From the NCBI GenBank assembly GCA_030248135.1, contig JASANC010004736.1:62001-126000 (forward strand): a DNA stretch of 64,000 bases. Reading direction: 5' to 3'. The position numbers were made by a program, and so were the translations under genes. The DNA comes from Theristus sp. LFF4_11. Taxonomy: Eukaryota; Nematoda; Chromadorea; Monhysterida; Xyalidae. Below the pieces are notes generated by a model that did no database searches, was not told where the DNA came from, and saw only the letters and a list, made by a program, of their open reading frames with translations. Of the stretch, positions 12,549 to 23,031 are shown in pieces; the first letter of the stretch is position 1, and each line of letters begins with the position of its first letter.

Positions 12549-13003
12549 CTTCTTGATTACATCGTTTTAAAACGGAAAATACGTCACGCACAAAAATTTC
12601 ATCTCAAAACAGCAATCTCCCAAATGAAAACGATCAGTTTAAGAATAAAAGATAATGGAATTTAATGATTGATTATATTCGACACATTATAAGTGTCATG
12701 CATATGCACAAGGAAATCCGGTTTCCAGTGCATGAAAGCTGGGCACATAGCCGAGTAACAGGTAGCTGTCGGTAGAGTCCAGTTACAAATCGTAAAGTTC
12801 ACAAAACTTGCTCGCAACAGCCACATTATGAGAAATTCTTTAACATTTCAGCAGCTTACACTTCTCTAACAAGTCAACGCTTGCAACACGTACAATAAAT
12901 GCACACATGAAAATTCGCACAACACCACTGCAGCTGGTTACGAATTCAGTTGTCATAAATTCAAGTATTCAACGTGACTAAACGAGATTCAAACAACCGG
13001 ATT

Positions 13004-16000
13004 TTACAAAAACTGCGTTCTACACTGATGGTGTAACCGGAATGCCAACAAGTCGTGACCAGCCGAGCGCCACCACCACAACGCCGCGAACACCAACAGA
13101 TGCCACCACTGGTGACTGCAGCCGATCAGGTCAAAGCAACCTGCAACAGTGCAATGCACGTCGAATTCGGTTGGAATCAGATTGCAAATTGTTCTCCACA
13201 TTCGAACAACGTTGTTCTGTTTGATGGATCAGAAAGCTTTGAAAGTACAAGATTGTGCCGCGATTGGAGCAGACGGCATGCTGTTGCCAATACGATATCA
13301 CGCACACATATGACCACAAACCGCTGCGGTGTGATAGAACGGAGATTTGCAAACACTTTTCACCATATGAAGGCAAGTGCACTACGATCCGCCACACCAT
13401 CGCACCGGGTATTCGCGGCTATTCGCCCGAACCACCAGCAGAACAGCATAAACGTTCGCCAAAAAAAACTCACCCGGTTTCCATCGCTCCGGAAACGACG
13501 ACGCGTATACGGCAAAGGCGACGCCCATGATGCCGTAGGCGACGACAACATTAGGCACAAATCTCTGAAAATGAGTTTTGTTTTCTCGAATTCCAGTGCC
13601 CCATAACCGCTAAATTTGATGAAACGCTTCATTCCATTCCAATACTGTCGAAATTGTCGTCCAAATCGCACGTTTAACTGCCAAATCACTCGAGACTGCA
13701 CGTTGAAAATACAAAATACAAACTGCCGACAACGGGCGTCATGTGCAACTGTGCGAAATCAGAAACCGGTGTGAAGAAACGTTTGCAAACGATGTTCCGC
13801 CAAACCAACAGAAACCAACTGGCGTGTTTCGCAGACCACCACCACGAACACACATTCACACGCCAATTCCTCAACTGTTGCGGCTCACCTTGACCATGTA
13901 CGAGTTGACGCCGCCATTCAGCGCGATCCAATGCACGGTCGGTATGAGGCCGTACAGGACGATTGCGACATAGACGCAATGGTGCACGCCGACGCGTCCG
14001 CTCGTGTAGCGGCGTGATTTGGCCGACTGCGCCGGCTGCAGCGTGATCGCGACGGTGCTGATGCAGAGCACGCAGAACAACGACAGGTAGATGTCGTGCC
14101 ACAGCTGCGTAAATCAACACCAATGATAACAAATGACAGACAGGAGTGCGTTTCGATTGTTAAGAGCTGCAAACGCATTGCGAAACCGCACTGGCTACAC
14201 ATTACGGGCCCGTTTACACGCGGGCGTATGCAGACGTACGTCAGGTGCGAACGAACGCAAATCTGACAACTAGACGTGACGTGCCGCGCCATATTGCTAT
14301 AGTTTTTTGCGCCAAGAACGACACTTGACGTGCCGTGCCGTGCCGTATGCGCATACGTCCGGTATAAACGGGCCTCTAGAAGTCACGAGTGAAATTATTG
14401 CTCGGAACTTACCCGATTGTGTCACATAGGGACAGCATGGAATTGAAACCGTTTCATTTTTGCAACCGAGTATTTTTCGGTTGCCAAAAAAGCCTTGATT
14501 AAATGAAAACGTTTTGGGCAGTTCCGCCTGGTGTTTGTCGCACTGACGAGCCAAGTAAGCACCGTAATGCGGTGCGCGTCTGGCCTGGCGAAACCGCAAA
14601 CAGCGAACTCTTCGCACTACACGGAACAGCCAATCAGTGTCCTCCGCCATTCAGAGACACCGCCTCGCCTCACCTTATCACAGTAAAACGCGTAGTAAAT
14701 GCCGCTCAAGTAAACGCCCAAGATGGCGGCGGAAATGCCGAGCAAATCGAGCGCTAAAAACCGCCGAAACACGTCCTCCGAGACGCACATGAACATGTGG
14801 TACAACGTGGACGCGAGCATGCACGCCTGCGACGGAAAAAACAAAAAAAATGAATGAACACGGCGGTGAACGTGGCCTTGTGCAAGCTAGAATCCTGAAC
14901 TGGATTGGATCAGTGATTGGCCAGGAGGTATGCACATCAGGACGAGTCACTGAATCAAAAGATTAAGTGGAATTTCTTGATTTGCTGCCCGTTGAGGATG
15001 CAGGGATCTTCGGCCCAAGCCATGGAAACTGAAATGAGATTGAAACTGTCCCCAGAGAAATGCTGCGAATTGAGTGTTACCCACCCGCAAGAAGAATATT
15101 AGCCCCTAAAGGCGCTATTCATTCAACAAAAACGTTTTATCACGAATTCACAAAAAAATCCAAATTCAAACCTGAAACGTTCCGAGTGTCAATGTGAAAA
15201 TCACGTGATCATCCCATTTGGCGCCAATTGACGGCAATTTCAAGGCGTTGTCGTAACACTGACAGGCAGTGAAATAGGCGAAGCCAATCATGTGTGACCA
15301 GATATTCAATGTTTCGTTGTTCCATGTGAAAATACTGTAGAAAAAAATTTATTGTTATTCTGTTCACGTTAGTCGAGACAGTTTTTTGTGCGGTTTCAAT
15401 TTTTTATGAGGGTACTGTACGACTGGTAAAGAATCATGGGCACGTGAAACTTGGCACACGCATGTAGTCAGTCGCATAAACAGGCTTGGAACCGCATTCA
15501 TGGAATTTGTAGTGCCGGCGTCCCGACGGTTAGCTCCCGCGCGGGAGACTCCCGCAGCTAATGGTGTAACTCCCGCCTGCGATATTGCTAACTGTAGAGG
15601 CTGTCATATGTGTCAGGCGTCAGTTCGCTGCATTCATGAAACCAAAATCATCGAAGCTTCACGTGTTAAAGTGATTGCGCGTGCGATTTCATGAATGGGC
15701 CTTCACACGAAACACAATTTGACATCAAATTTAAAAAAAATAGTGAAATTCAACTTTTGCTAGCAGGCCGACCTTTTCAAGCACAACGAGACCGTCAACT
15801 CCGGCGGCCTGTAGTGCCCGTGAATGTACGGATTTCGAACGTAGCGCGGCGCGTCCTTGTACTGCACGGTGTTGTAGACACCTGAGAAAATGCACACACT
15901 GAGTGACAAACTGGCTGAGTGGCTCAACGCAAAGCCACAAATCAGTGTTTGTTTGTTTTTTGATTAAAAATTAACGGGTATTCATCCAGTTTGTCTGCAA

Positions 16001-16376
16001 TGAAACCTACACCCCAACTCCCTCAGAACAGAAAAGTTGCATGCAAAATGTTTTTCATTGTGTCAGTGTGCTATTTCAACGCCCACGTTGTTTTTTATTA
16101 TTATTTGGCGGCGTCTCATATGCTTCACGATTACGACTGGATGGAAAGTTCCCAAAAAAATCTCGGGCGTAAAAATTCGGAAAAAACGGCAGCAGTTCAA
16201 AAATATCAGATAACACCAGCTTTTCATGTGGCATCTCGCCCTCAAAACATAACCCGATGCCACCCGAACAAACCATGTGTCCTACAAATGAACATGTTCT
16301 CGCATGACGCGCATCGTTCCACCGGTGTGTTCGGCTGAATCAATGATTTCGCACTGTTCAGACGTCGTCGCAGCAT
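13004..16376 (-). CDS. PAQR3: PAQR family seven-pass membrane protein, PAQR3-like
   Basis: Seven exons: 16376-16274, 15881-15773, 15334-15172, 14826-14674, 14104-13889, 13564-13474, 13140-13004, giving 323 residues (human PAQR3 311). PAQR3 is a Golgi membrane protein that holds Raf kinases at the Golgi; the family shares a metal-dependent hydrolase-like core. Conserved signatures in order: NPYIHGHYRP, NNETLNIWSHMIGF (family signature), the Ser/His pair in ASTLYHMF, ALDLLGISAAILGVYLSG, LYGLIPTVHWIALNGG, FPERWKPG, and the C-terminal metal motif SHQWWH. The ligands expected for the zinc site (one His in helix 2, two in the last helix) are present. The first exon is my weakest assignment, but its phase joins correctly, it has an upstream in-frame stop, and it ends at a GT donor. 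PAQR3 fits better than the adiponectin-receptor branch because of the closeness in loops and length. Confidence 0.93.
14206..14374. mobile_element. MITE in PAQR3 intron
   Basis: Ends are GGGCCCGTTTACAC on the left and the complement of GGCCCGTTTATACC on the right, with GTATGC/GCATAC pairing just inside. Non-coding and intronic. Target duplication not recognisable, so the superfamily is open. Confidence 0.55.
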
Positions 16377-16399
16377 CGTAAACTTGTTTCACTCCGATT

Positions 16400-18280
16400 T
16401 CACCACCACATCTGAGTGTGCGCGTCCATCTAGTGTACTCGAGTTTTGTTTAATGAAATGAGTTGAAGCTGTTTTCCATGGGCTGCGCAAACCACCACCA
16501 AAAGCTGCTGATTCGCAAAAAAAACAAGAGAACCTGGTGTCAGCAGTATGGAATCCACCAAGCAATAAGAAAAAAATTCCAACTGGTTTGATTTCGTATC
16601 TGTGCGCCTAATCAGCGCTCAACAACATCACAGACCTGCTGAACTGTGATCACACAACAAAGTAAAGATAATTTTCGACATCACAAATCTGTCGAAATCG
16701 GTGTTTTTCAACCGAAATCTGTGTTTATCTTTTTTGTCACTCAGTCAAATCAAAACGAATTCAAATTACTGCACCGACCTCAAATGTGTCTTTCGTTTTG
16801 CGTGAACTTGAATCGCTTTCACATTTCAACCGAGTGACACGTCTCGATAAACAGCCTCATTCAGTCAGTCCACCTTCTTTCTAATTTATTCGTTTCTTTT
16901 TGCTGCATGAAATAATATTTTTACACTTTTTTCTAACAATGACACTTCGCAATGCAATAATGAGCAAGAAACGTGTTCAAAATATGAATGCATCATTCAA
17001 AAATTCATAGGTATTATATTTCATAATTCTAAACTTGTGCAACGTACGATGGTTCTGTTGAAATGTAACAGATGTCTAAACAGAAACTTATTCAAATCGC
17101 AGAGCGAACGGTTGCTCCGGTGTGTGCGCGTCACACCACACACATGCAACACAACGCATACTCGCGCGCGAATTTGAATTGATTCCATACCAACTGTCTG
17201 TCATCTTTCAACAGACTTTAATTCATGCATTCAAGATCTTGTACATCAATAGACAATAAAGCTTGCCAAATGACTGATTCCACAAATCAACACAAAAGCA
17301 AAAGTCGAGAAATAAATTTCGAGAAATTATTTCCATTATGCAATTCCATCAATCGATAGAACGTTGACGGACAGACATCGATAAACCACTCGGCAAGATC
17401 CTAAATTTAAGAAAATTCGGCTCACCACAGCACAAATGACTTTTGCAAATTTTAACCAATAAACTACGAACTATTTATTCAAAGCTAATAAGTCCCGTAA
17501 AGTTTCAAAATGTCAAAATGTAGCAATAGTATTTTTTTTGACAAGACAGTTCAAATGAGACACGACACACACACACAATCACAATATTGACTAGCATCTG
17601 GATAACCTTTTTTGCAGTTCACTTGACAAACTTAATTTTTTGCTATTACAAATACAGAAGTTAAAAATAATAATGTGAGGCTCTTCGTTTAAGTAGCAAT
17701 CAAATCTGTTTTTAATCGCGACCTGTAAAACCTTTTTACCAAAGTCAATTCAGCTGAACGACGGCAAGTTTCTCAAACAAAAGCCAAAGTTTTTCAAGCA
17801 CCTGGTTTTACTGAGACCGTCAATCAGTGAATTGCCTTAAAAACGGAACTACGAACTAGAAAACTATGAAAACACACCAGTTTACTATCAACAAATTCAC
17901 ACAAAACACCAACAACACAAAAACAAAACCCCAACAGATAATCTTATTAGCTAATGGATTTAACAGTCTGTGAATTTTCAATAACTTGGTGGATTTGGTC
18001 AGACAATCAGTAGATTCCGCTGCGGCGATTGTTTTACGCGGAACATATGCCAGAAATTCTCAAATGCCATTTTTAACACAAAATTCTTTTTAAAAAGATA
18101 ACGATTATGCCATTTCTGAAAATCTGTTTACCGACGAGAATTTTGAGGCAACTCTCCGATTCAAACGAGTGTTTTTTCCTTTACATATTGTCTTATTGAT
18201 TGACTGCCCAGCAAAATCAACTGATTGCATACCAAAGTTGTGTTCGATTTCATGATCTCAACAGAAAGAAAACCACGAGC
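16400..18280. other. Intergenic AT-rich spacer
   Basis: Between the PAQR3 5' end and the ferritin 3' end I see no exon chain, repeat family or RNA gene. The PAQR3 promoter should lie here, but no diagnostic motif stands out. Confidence 0.4.
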
Positions 18281-18289
18281 ACTATTTTT

Positions 18290-19902
18290 TTAGGTGGCCG
18301 TCGCCGGGGCCATCGTGAACTTGTCGAACAAGTACGTGCCGAGGCCGGGTCCGGCCAACTTCAGCTGCGTGATCATGTCAGAGACCTGCTTCAGCGACTC
18401 CACCTGTTCGCCGAGCAGCTTGTCCTCGATGTAGTTCGCGAGCTGTATGAAAAAACAGGTGTGAACGCACGAGAACAGAATGAGAAGACGATGGAAGCAG
18501 GAAGCAGGAAGTTGCGACTTGTCTTGAAATCACGTTTCCCAAGTTTGCTCTGATCAACCACTTGAAATCACTGAGTTTTCTCAAAGTTTGCTGTGATCAA
18601 CCAGATTACACGATAGTGCTTTGCATTTCGAACTGACCAACATTCGATGCGGAGCAAAAGGAGGGGGAAACTTTGATCGAAAACCGAAGCAATATTAACA
18701 TTTTGTTGGCCAATGCATTTATTTTTATTTTTTTTCAAACCCAATTCTTCTCTAACATGTCCGTCGTGGTGTTTGTGCGCGAGTCGATGCAGATCCAACA
18801 TTGCCTGATTGTTGTTGCGCTCCAGCTCCAGCACCGCCTCCATCGCCTCCAATGGGGTCCCCCATTCGTCCTTTGGCGGTTTCTAAAAAAGAGTGATTTG
18901 GTTGACGAAAGTTTTTGGAATAAAATGCGTTTTTATAATCAATCAAGAGCAAACTAATTCAAATCTTGTGCTGCACGAGCAATCAGATCAGTTCGCAAAA
19001 TTGCGAAAACGTCATCCAAGCGAATTTCATTGTCAATTTGCTGCGTATTGAGTGAGAGCCCTTCATGGACTTCGCTACACCTTCATGAAGCAAAAAAAAG
19101 CGTAGCTTAGGTTCACACACTAAACTCGCGCTTCAGCTCGAGTGAGCACATGAATGGGCCTTTTATCAACGAGACAAGACAAGCAGAAGAACGCCACACA
19201 TAAAAGTGAAAACGGATGAAATGAAAATGCAGTGAAAATGTGAAATGCACGGTAAATTGCACCACTTTTTCACCAAACAACAACTGCAAAGCAGCGATAG
19301 TAACACAACAGAGAACACCGCCGTCGCACCGTGACAGTGTGCAAGACGACGCGGCCACCGCGCTGCGTCTGCACGTCCAGGAACAGCTTCGCGTGCTCGC
19401 GTTCCTCGTCCGCCTGCGCACGGCACCACTGCGCAAAACCCGGCAACGCGACGTCGTCGCGCGCGAAGTAGTTGGACTGCAGAAGTGGGCAGAAAAAAAG
19501 ATCAAATGAAACGACTGCGGACGTGAAATTGAATGTTTGCAAGCAATTGAGTTGTTGGTCGCTTTTGATTTGATTGAACGATGAATATTCCACCTGGCCA
19601 ACACGATAAATACATATCAGGATTTTTTTTCAAAAGGATCTTTTTCACCACAAAAAACGAATTGTATCCGCTTGAATGATTGTTTTTTTCAAAGTCGTAT
19701 TTTTACCAAAAAACATGTCAGTCTTTCACAATATTGCACATTTATTAAAAAACGCATAAAATTCTCAAAATCAAAACAAACGTGCAAAACTGACCAACGA
19801 CGTGTAACAATAGCTTGCATACAGCTCTCGATTCGCCTGCTTGTTCAACTCGGCCTCGCACTCCTCGTGCAAATTCATTCGGCACAAACTTGACGATGCC
19901 AT
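18290..19902 (-). CDS. FTH1: Ferritin, ferroxidase (H-type) subunit
   Basis: Four exons: 19902-19795, 19476-19330, 18882-18757, 18442-18290, giving 177 residues, the usual length of a cytosolic ferritin subunit. Ferritin forms a 24-mer cage that oxidises Fe(II) and stores the mineral. Ferroxidase ligands are retained: the Glu and Tyr in NRELYASYCY, the E..H in DEEREHAK, the Glu in LELERNNN, and the Gln in GEQVESLK. RDDVALPGF, QRGGRVVL and DEWGTPLEAMEAVL are family landmarks. No signal peptide, so cytosolic rather than secreted as in insects. Only 72 bases upstream of the ATG an acceptor-like CTTTCCAG ends an apparent 5' UTR intron. No iron-responsive CAGUGN hairpin is visible in the stretch next to the ATG. 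Confidence 0.96.
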
Positions 19903-20073
19903 TTTGGATTGTTTTCTGAGCTCTCACTTTTTGCACAACCCCGAAAGCATATGGTTTTTACTCTTTTTATGACCTGGAAAGATTTAATGTTAGTTTTGAT
20001 TCAATCATCTTTGTGGTCTGCGTGCAGACAGATCCAATGGACTTGAATCAAAAGACAACTTGTTGGACAAGAC

Positions 20074-20872
20074 TAGGGTTGGCACAGGAAAAAAAAACGG
20101 TTTCTTTTCCGTTTTAAAACCGTTTTTTTTTCAGTTTTTTTTCTTGAAAAAATAAAGAACCGGTTTTTTACCTTAAAAATTTTCAAACTTCGTGGTCAAA
20201 AATCACAACTCTTCGTTTGATTGATAAAATGTAAAATTATATTTTTGAAAAAACGGTGCAGTGAACTGTGTCGAACTGAACTGGTGAAGCATCATTTTGC
20301 AGAAGCTTTTGTGGCAAGGGTCAAGTGAAATACGATGAAGACAAGGTGAGTGCTAAACCAAGTGCATATGCAGACTGACTGACGATGTTGTCGATTTGCA
20401 AAGGGTAACTGATGAAATGTTATTTTTCAAACGCAATCCGCCACCGGTTTCACTTTGCAGTTCTGCAAATCTCGCCCCCTAAGCGGGGTCAGCTATCCGG
20501 TCTCCTTGCAACCGTCCCTCCCCGCTCCCCACACCTACACGGTCACTGCCCAGTCTTTGTTTTCAATTTATTGAACGTGCTGCCCTGGAAACCAATAAAA
20601 GCGAAATTAATTTAATTTGAAACAAAAAATTGGGTAGCATTTGGTGGCAAAAATAGCATATTGGGTCGGTTGTATGCCCGAAAACAGCATTTTACGCTGC
20701 TCAAAATCACTAATTTTAATGTATTTCCTATTTTGAGTTCAAGATGCCAAGTTCTGAAAAGTTTAGGAGCTGGGAAGCATTCGGTTTTTCATGGTTTTAA
20801 AACGGTTTTAAAACGGAAAAGAAACCGGTTTTTTTCCTGGCAATATAAAAAACCGGTTTTTTACCAACTCTA
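20074..20872. mobile_element. Non-autonomous hAT-like element, 8-bp target duplication
   Basis: Ends are TAGGGTTGGCACAGGAAAAA at the left and ...TTTTTTACCAACTCTA at the right. CGGTTTTAAAACGG-like inverted blocks lie inside each end. GACAAGAC is repeated exactly on both sides (20066-20073 and 20873-20880). Eight-base duplications with T/CAGGGTTG ends fit the hAT superfamily. No transposase frame. It lies just upstream of the ferritin gene, possibly within its 5' UTR intron or promoter. Confidence 0.8.
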
Positions 20873-21189
20873 GACAAGACTGGAACGTTGGACACGAACA
20901 CAAAAACTCCTCAATTAAATTCAAACAAATATGACAACAAAAACAATTTTTTGACAATTTCCAACTCTGCTCCCCTCACCTCAACTGAAACAAAAACGGA
21001 AGTGTGTTAAATTTGCGTAAAACTACAAAGCTAAACCGAAGGCCGGAGGGGTGGAGCTTCTTTTTTAAAACGCACGCGCACCTCGCATCCGCATGCTCAT
21101 GCTCATGATCCACTAGCGCGCCTGCACACGCTCCGGCCTCAACAAAAACTTGTTCAAAACGCAATTGTTCTGACATCTTCCTTCTTGAA

Positions 21190-21535
21190 AAGGCTTGGCT
21201 TAGGTTAGGATTAGGTTAGAATCAGGTCTGGCTTAAAATTAGGCCTTAGGATTAGGATTTGAATTAGGTCCGTTTAAGCAATGTCCGACAACGAGCGTGT
21301 TTTACCTGAAGCGGATTTTAGAAAAGAAGGGCAGCCAAACCGGGGTGAAACCGGAGCTGGAGCTGATCCCTGATCCCAATGTTTCACCCCTTCAACAAAG
21401 CTGTCAATCAAGGCACTTTCACTTTGTTAAAAAGGCTTCACTTAGGATTAGGATTAGGTTTAGGATTAGGAACCTACAACGACTTCATCAGGATTAGGAT
21501 TGGCCTTAGGATTAGGAACCTACAACGACTTCATT
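21190..21535 (+). repeat. Telomere-like TTAGGATTAGG minisatellite
   Basis: Irregular runs of TTAGGA/TTAGGTT units, including TTAGGATTAGG several times. One 29-base unit containing AACCTACAACGACTTCAT occurs twice (near 21,450-21,493 and 21,500-21,534). It resembles degenerate animal telomere repeat, but no perfect TTAGGG run is present. Confidence 0.6.
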
Positions 21536-21539
21536 GAAA

Positions 21540-22070
21540 CCGAACTAAAACAACAAAACAGACTGTAAACTTGGCTTTGGTTTAGTAATGTAGGCAAAGC
21601 TTAAATTTGGCGTGCGTACGTGTTTTAGTTATAGTCAAAACGTTGACGTCACAAAATTTGAAACATCCAAATAATTTTTCACCGTCCAACGTAGTTCTGT
21701 GTTTTGCTCTTGCTCCGCAACAGCTGCCGTCAGTGGGGCAACGACAGAATTATTGCAGTCGCCGCTTATCCCATGCGGGACAGCAGCACTCTTGAACTGA
21801 ACAAGTTCACTTTTCCCAACTGGGGCACACACCACACACATTTCGTGGGAAAATTAATTTATACAATTCGCAGGCACGAAAAATCAATGCAACCAAGCAA
21901 CTGGTTTTTTGTTTGTTTGTTATCCATTCAGTTTCAGTATACCTATTCGTGGAAAAAACCAACAAACTGTCTGATAAAAAAGTGTATAAACGGATAAAAG
22001 ATCTTAGTTAATATCACAGAACAGTGTGAAATGAAAACTTCAGTTTTTTATCGTTTTTTTGCTTTTGCTT
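21540..22070. other. Unassigned stretch with overlapping open frames
   Basis: Around 21,640-21,850 both strands carry plausible-looking frames (minus reads ...NSVVAPLTAAVAEQEQ..., plus reads ...MRDSSTLELNKFTFPNWG...). Neither connects to other exons with phase, so I do not call a gene. Confidence 0.3.
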
Positions 22071-22072
22071 TT

Positions 22073-22428
22073 TTATCGCCATTGCTTTCGGAACTTCTCA
22101 TCCGCAAAATCGCCACCGAAGTCTTTACTGAACTGGTTGTGACGAAAGTCGAACCTGAAAGAGGCCACTTTTAATTGTAATCAGAATCATAAAGCATTTC
22201 AGGCTATTTCAGCCAACGCAGTTTGTTGTTTATTGTCGCACTGTTTTGCTGTTTTTACTTAAATTTTTCAAAAAATTGTTTGAACTAAAATTCAATTGAA
22301 CGAAGTGTTTAGATTTAGCTCACGCTCGATGAACCGAAGGCCGACTGGTGTTGATACTTTTCGTGCTGTTGGTGCTGGAAAAAGAAATCTTTAAGCTTTT
22401 TCGATGTTTCATCATTCAAATCAGACAT
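22073..22428 (-). CDS. Small two-exon protein, unknown
   Basis: Exon 1 starts at ATG 22428 and encodes MSDLNDETSKKLKDFFFQHQ followed by a Gln/His/Lys-rich stretch. The second exon begins at 22154 after a good acceptor (CTCTTTCAG). With the strong donor GTGAGC after 22324, the protein ends after nine further codons (44 residues). With a weaker donor after 22346, the frame joins to FDFRHNQFSKDFGGDF and runs to a stop at 22073 (54 residues). The second frame looks more like real protein, the first donor is better. Both may be used. I do not recognise the family; no membrane segment or signal peptide is visible. Confidence 0.35.
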
Positions 22429-23031
22429 TTTAGCCTACGAAAATCAAGTAGTTTAGCATTTGTTGCATCGAAGTCAAAAAGAGACAGTTGACAGACTGAA
22501 AAAGAAACTGCAGTCACTCATTGCTTTAAAATTTGAAATTGACGTCAGCTGATGAAATTGTTTTTCTATCTAGCTCACGGTAAACATAACACTGAAATGA
22601 TTTTTGTTTGAACAACGTAAAGCCTAAAAACATTTTGTTCTTTTTTATGGTTCAAATCAGTACCACCGAAAATGACAGACATTTTTAGGCAGGAGGAAAA
22701 AGTGGCACCCCAAGGTTACCCGGTCGCCTGCTAGAAAAGGTGTCACCCCACCTTCTGCAATTTTTTTATTGCAAAATTTTCAATGAAAAACGCCGTTAGG
22801 CTAAATGACCACATTATGCGCCTGGGAAGAGAGAGCCTGCGAGAGCGTCATTTTTGAGGAATTAGGCAGGAGGTGCCGGTCGAGTCTTGAGGGGTGGGGC
22901 CAGGGTTGTGTGACGGGACCCCTCGCACCACCCCCTTTCCCGAGGCGCAACTTCATGCCAGGGGGTACACAACACCCTTTCATCCTTAGGTACTGGTTCA
23001 AATATTCATGACGATCCAAAACCGTATATTT

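Noticed and set aside
20520..20570. Possible iron-responsive element (CAGTGA loop on the minus strand) upstream of ferritin.
   Set aside because: The flanking bases do not form the required five-pair upper stem, and it lies inside the hAT-like element.
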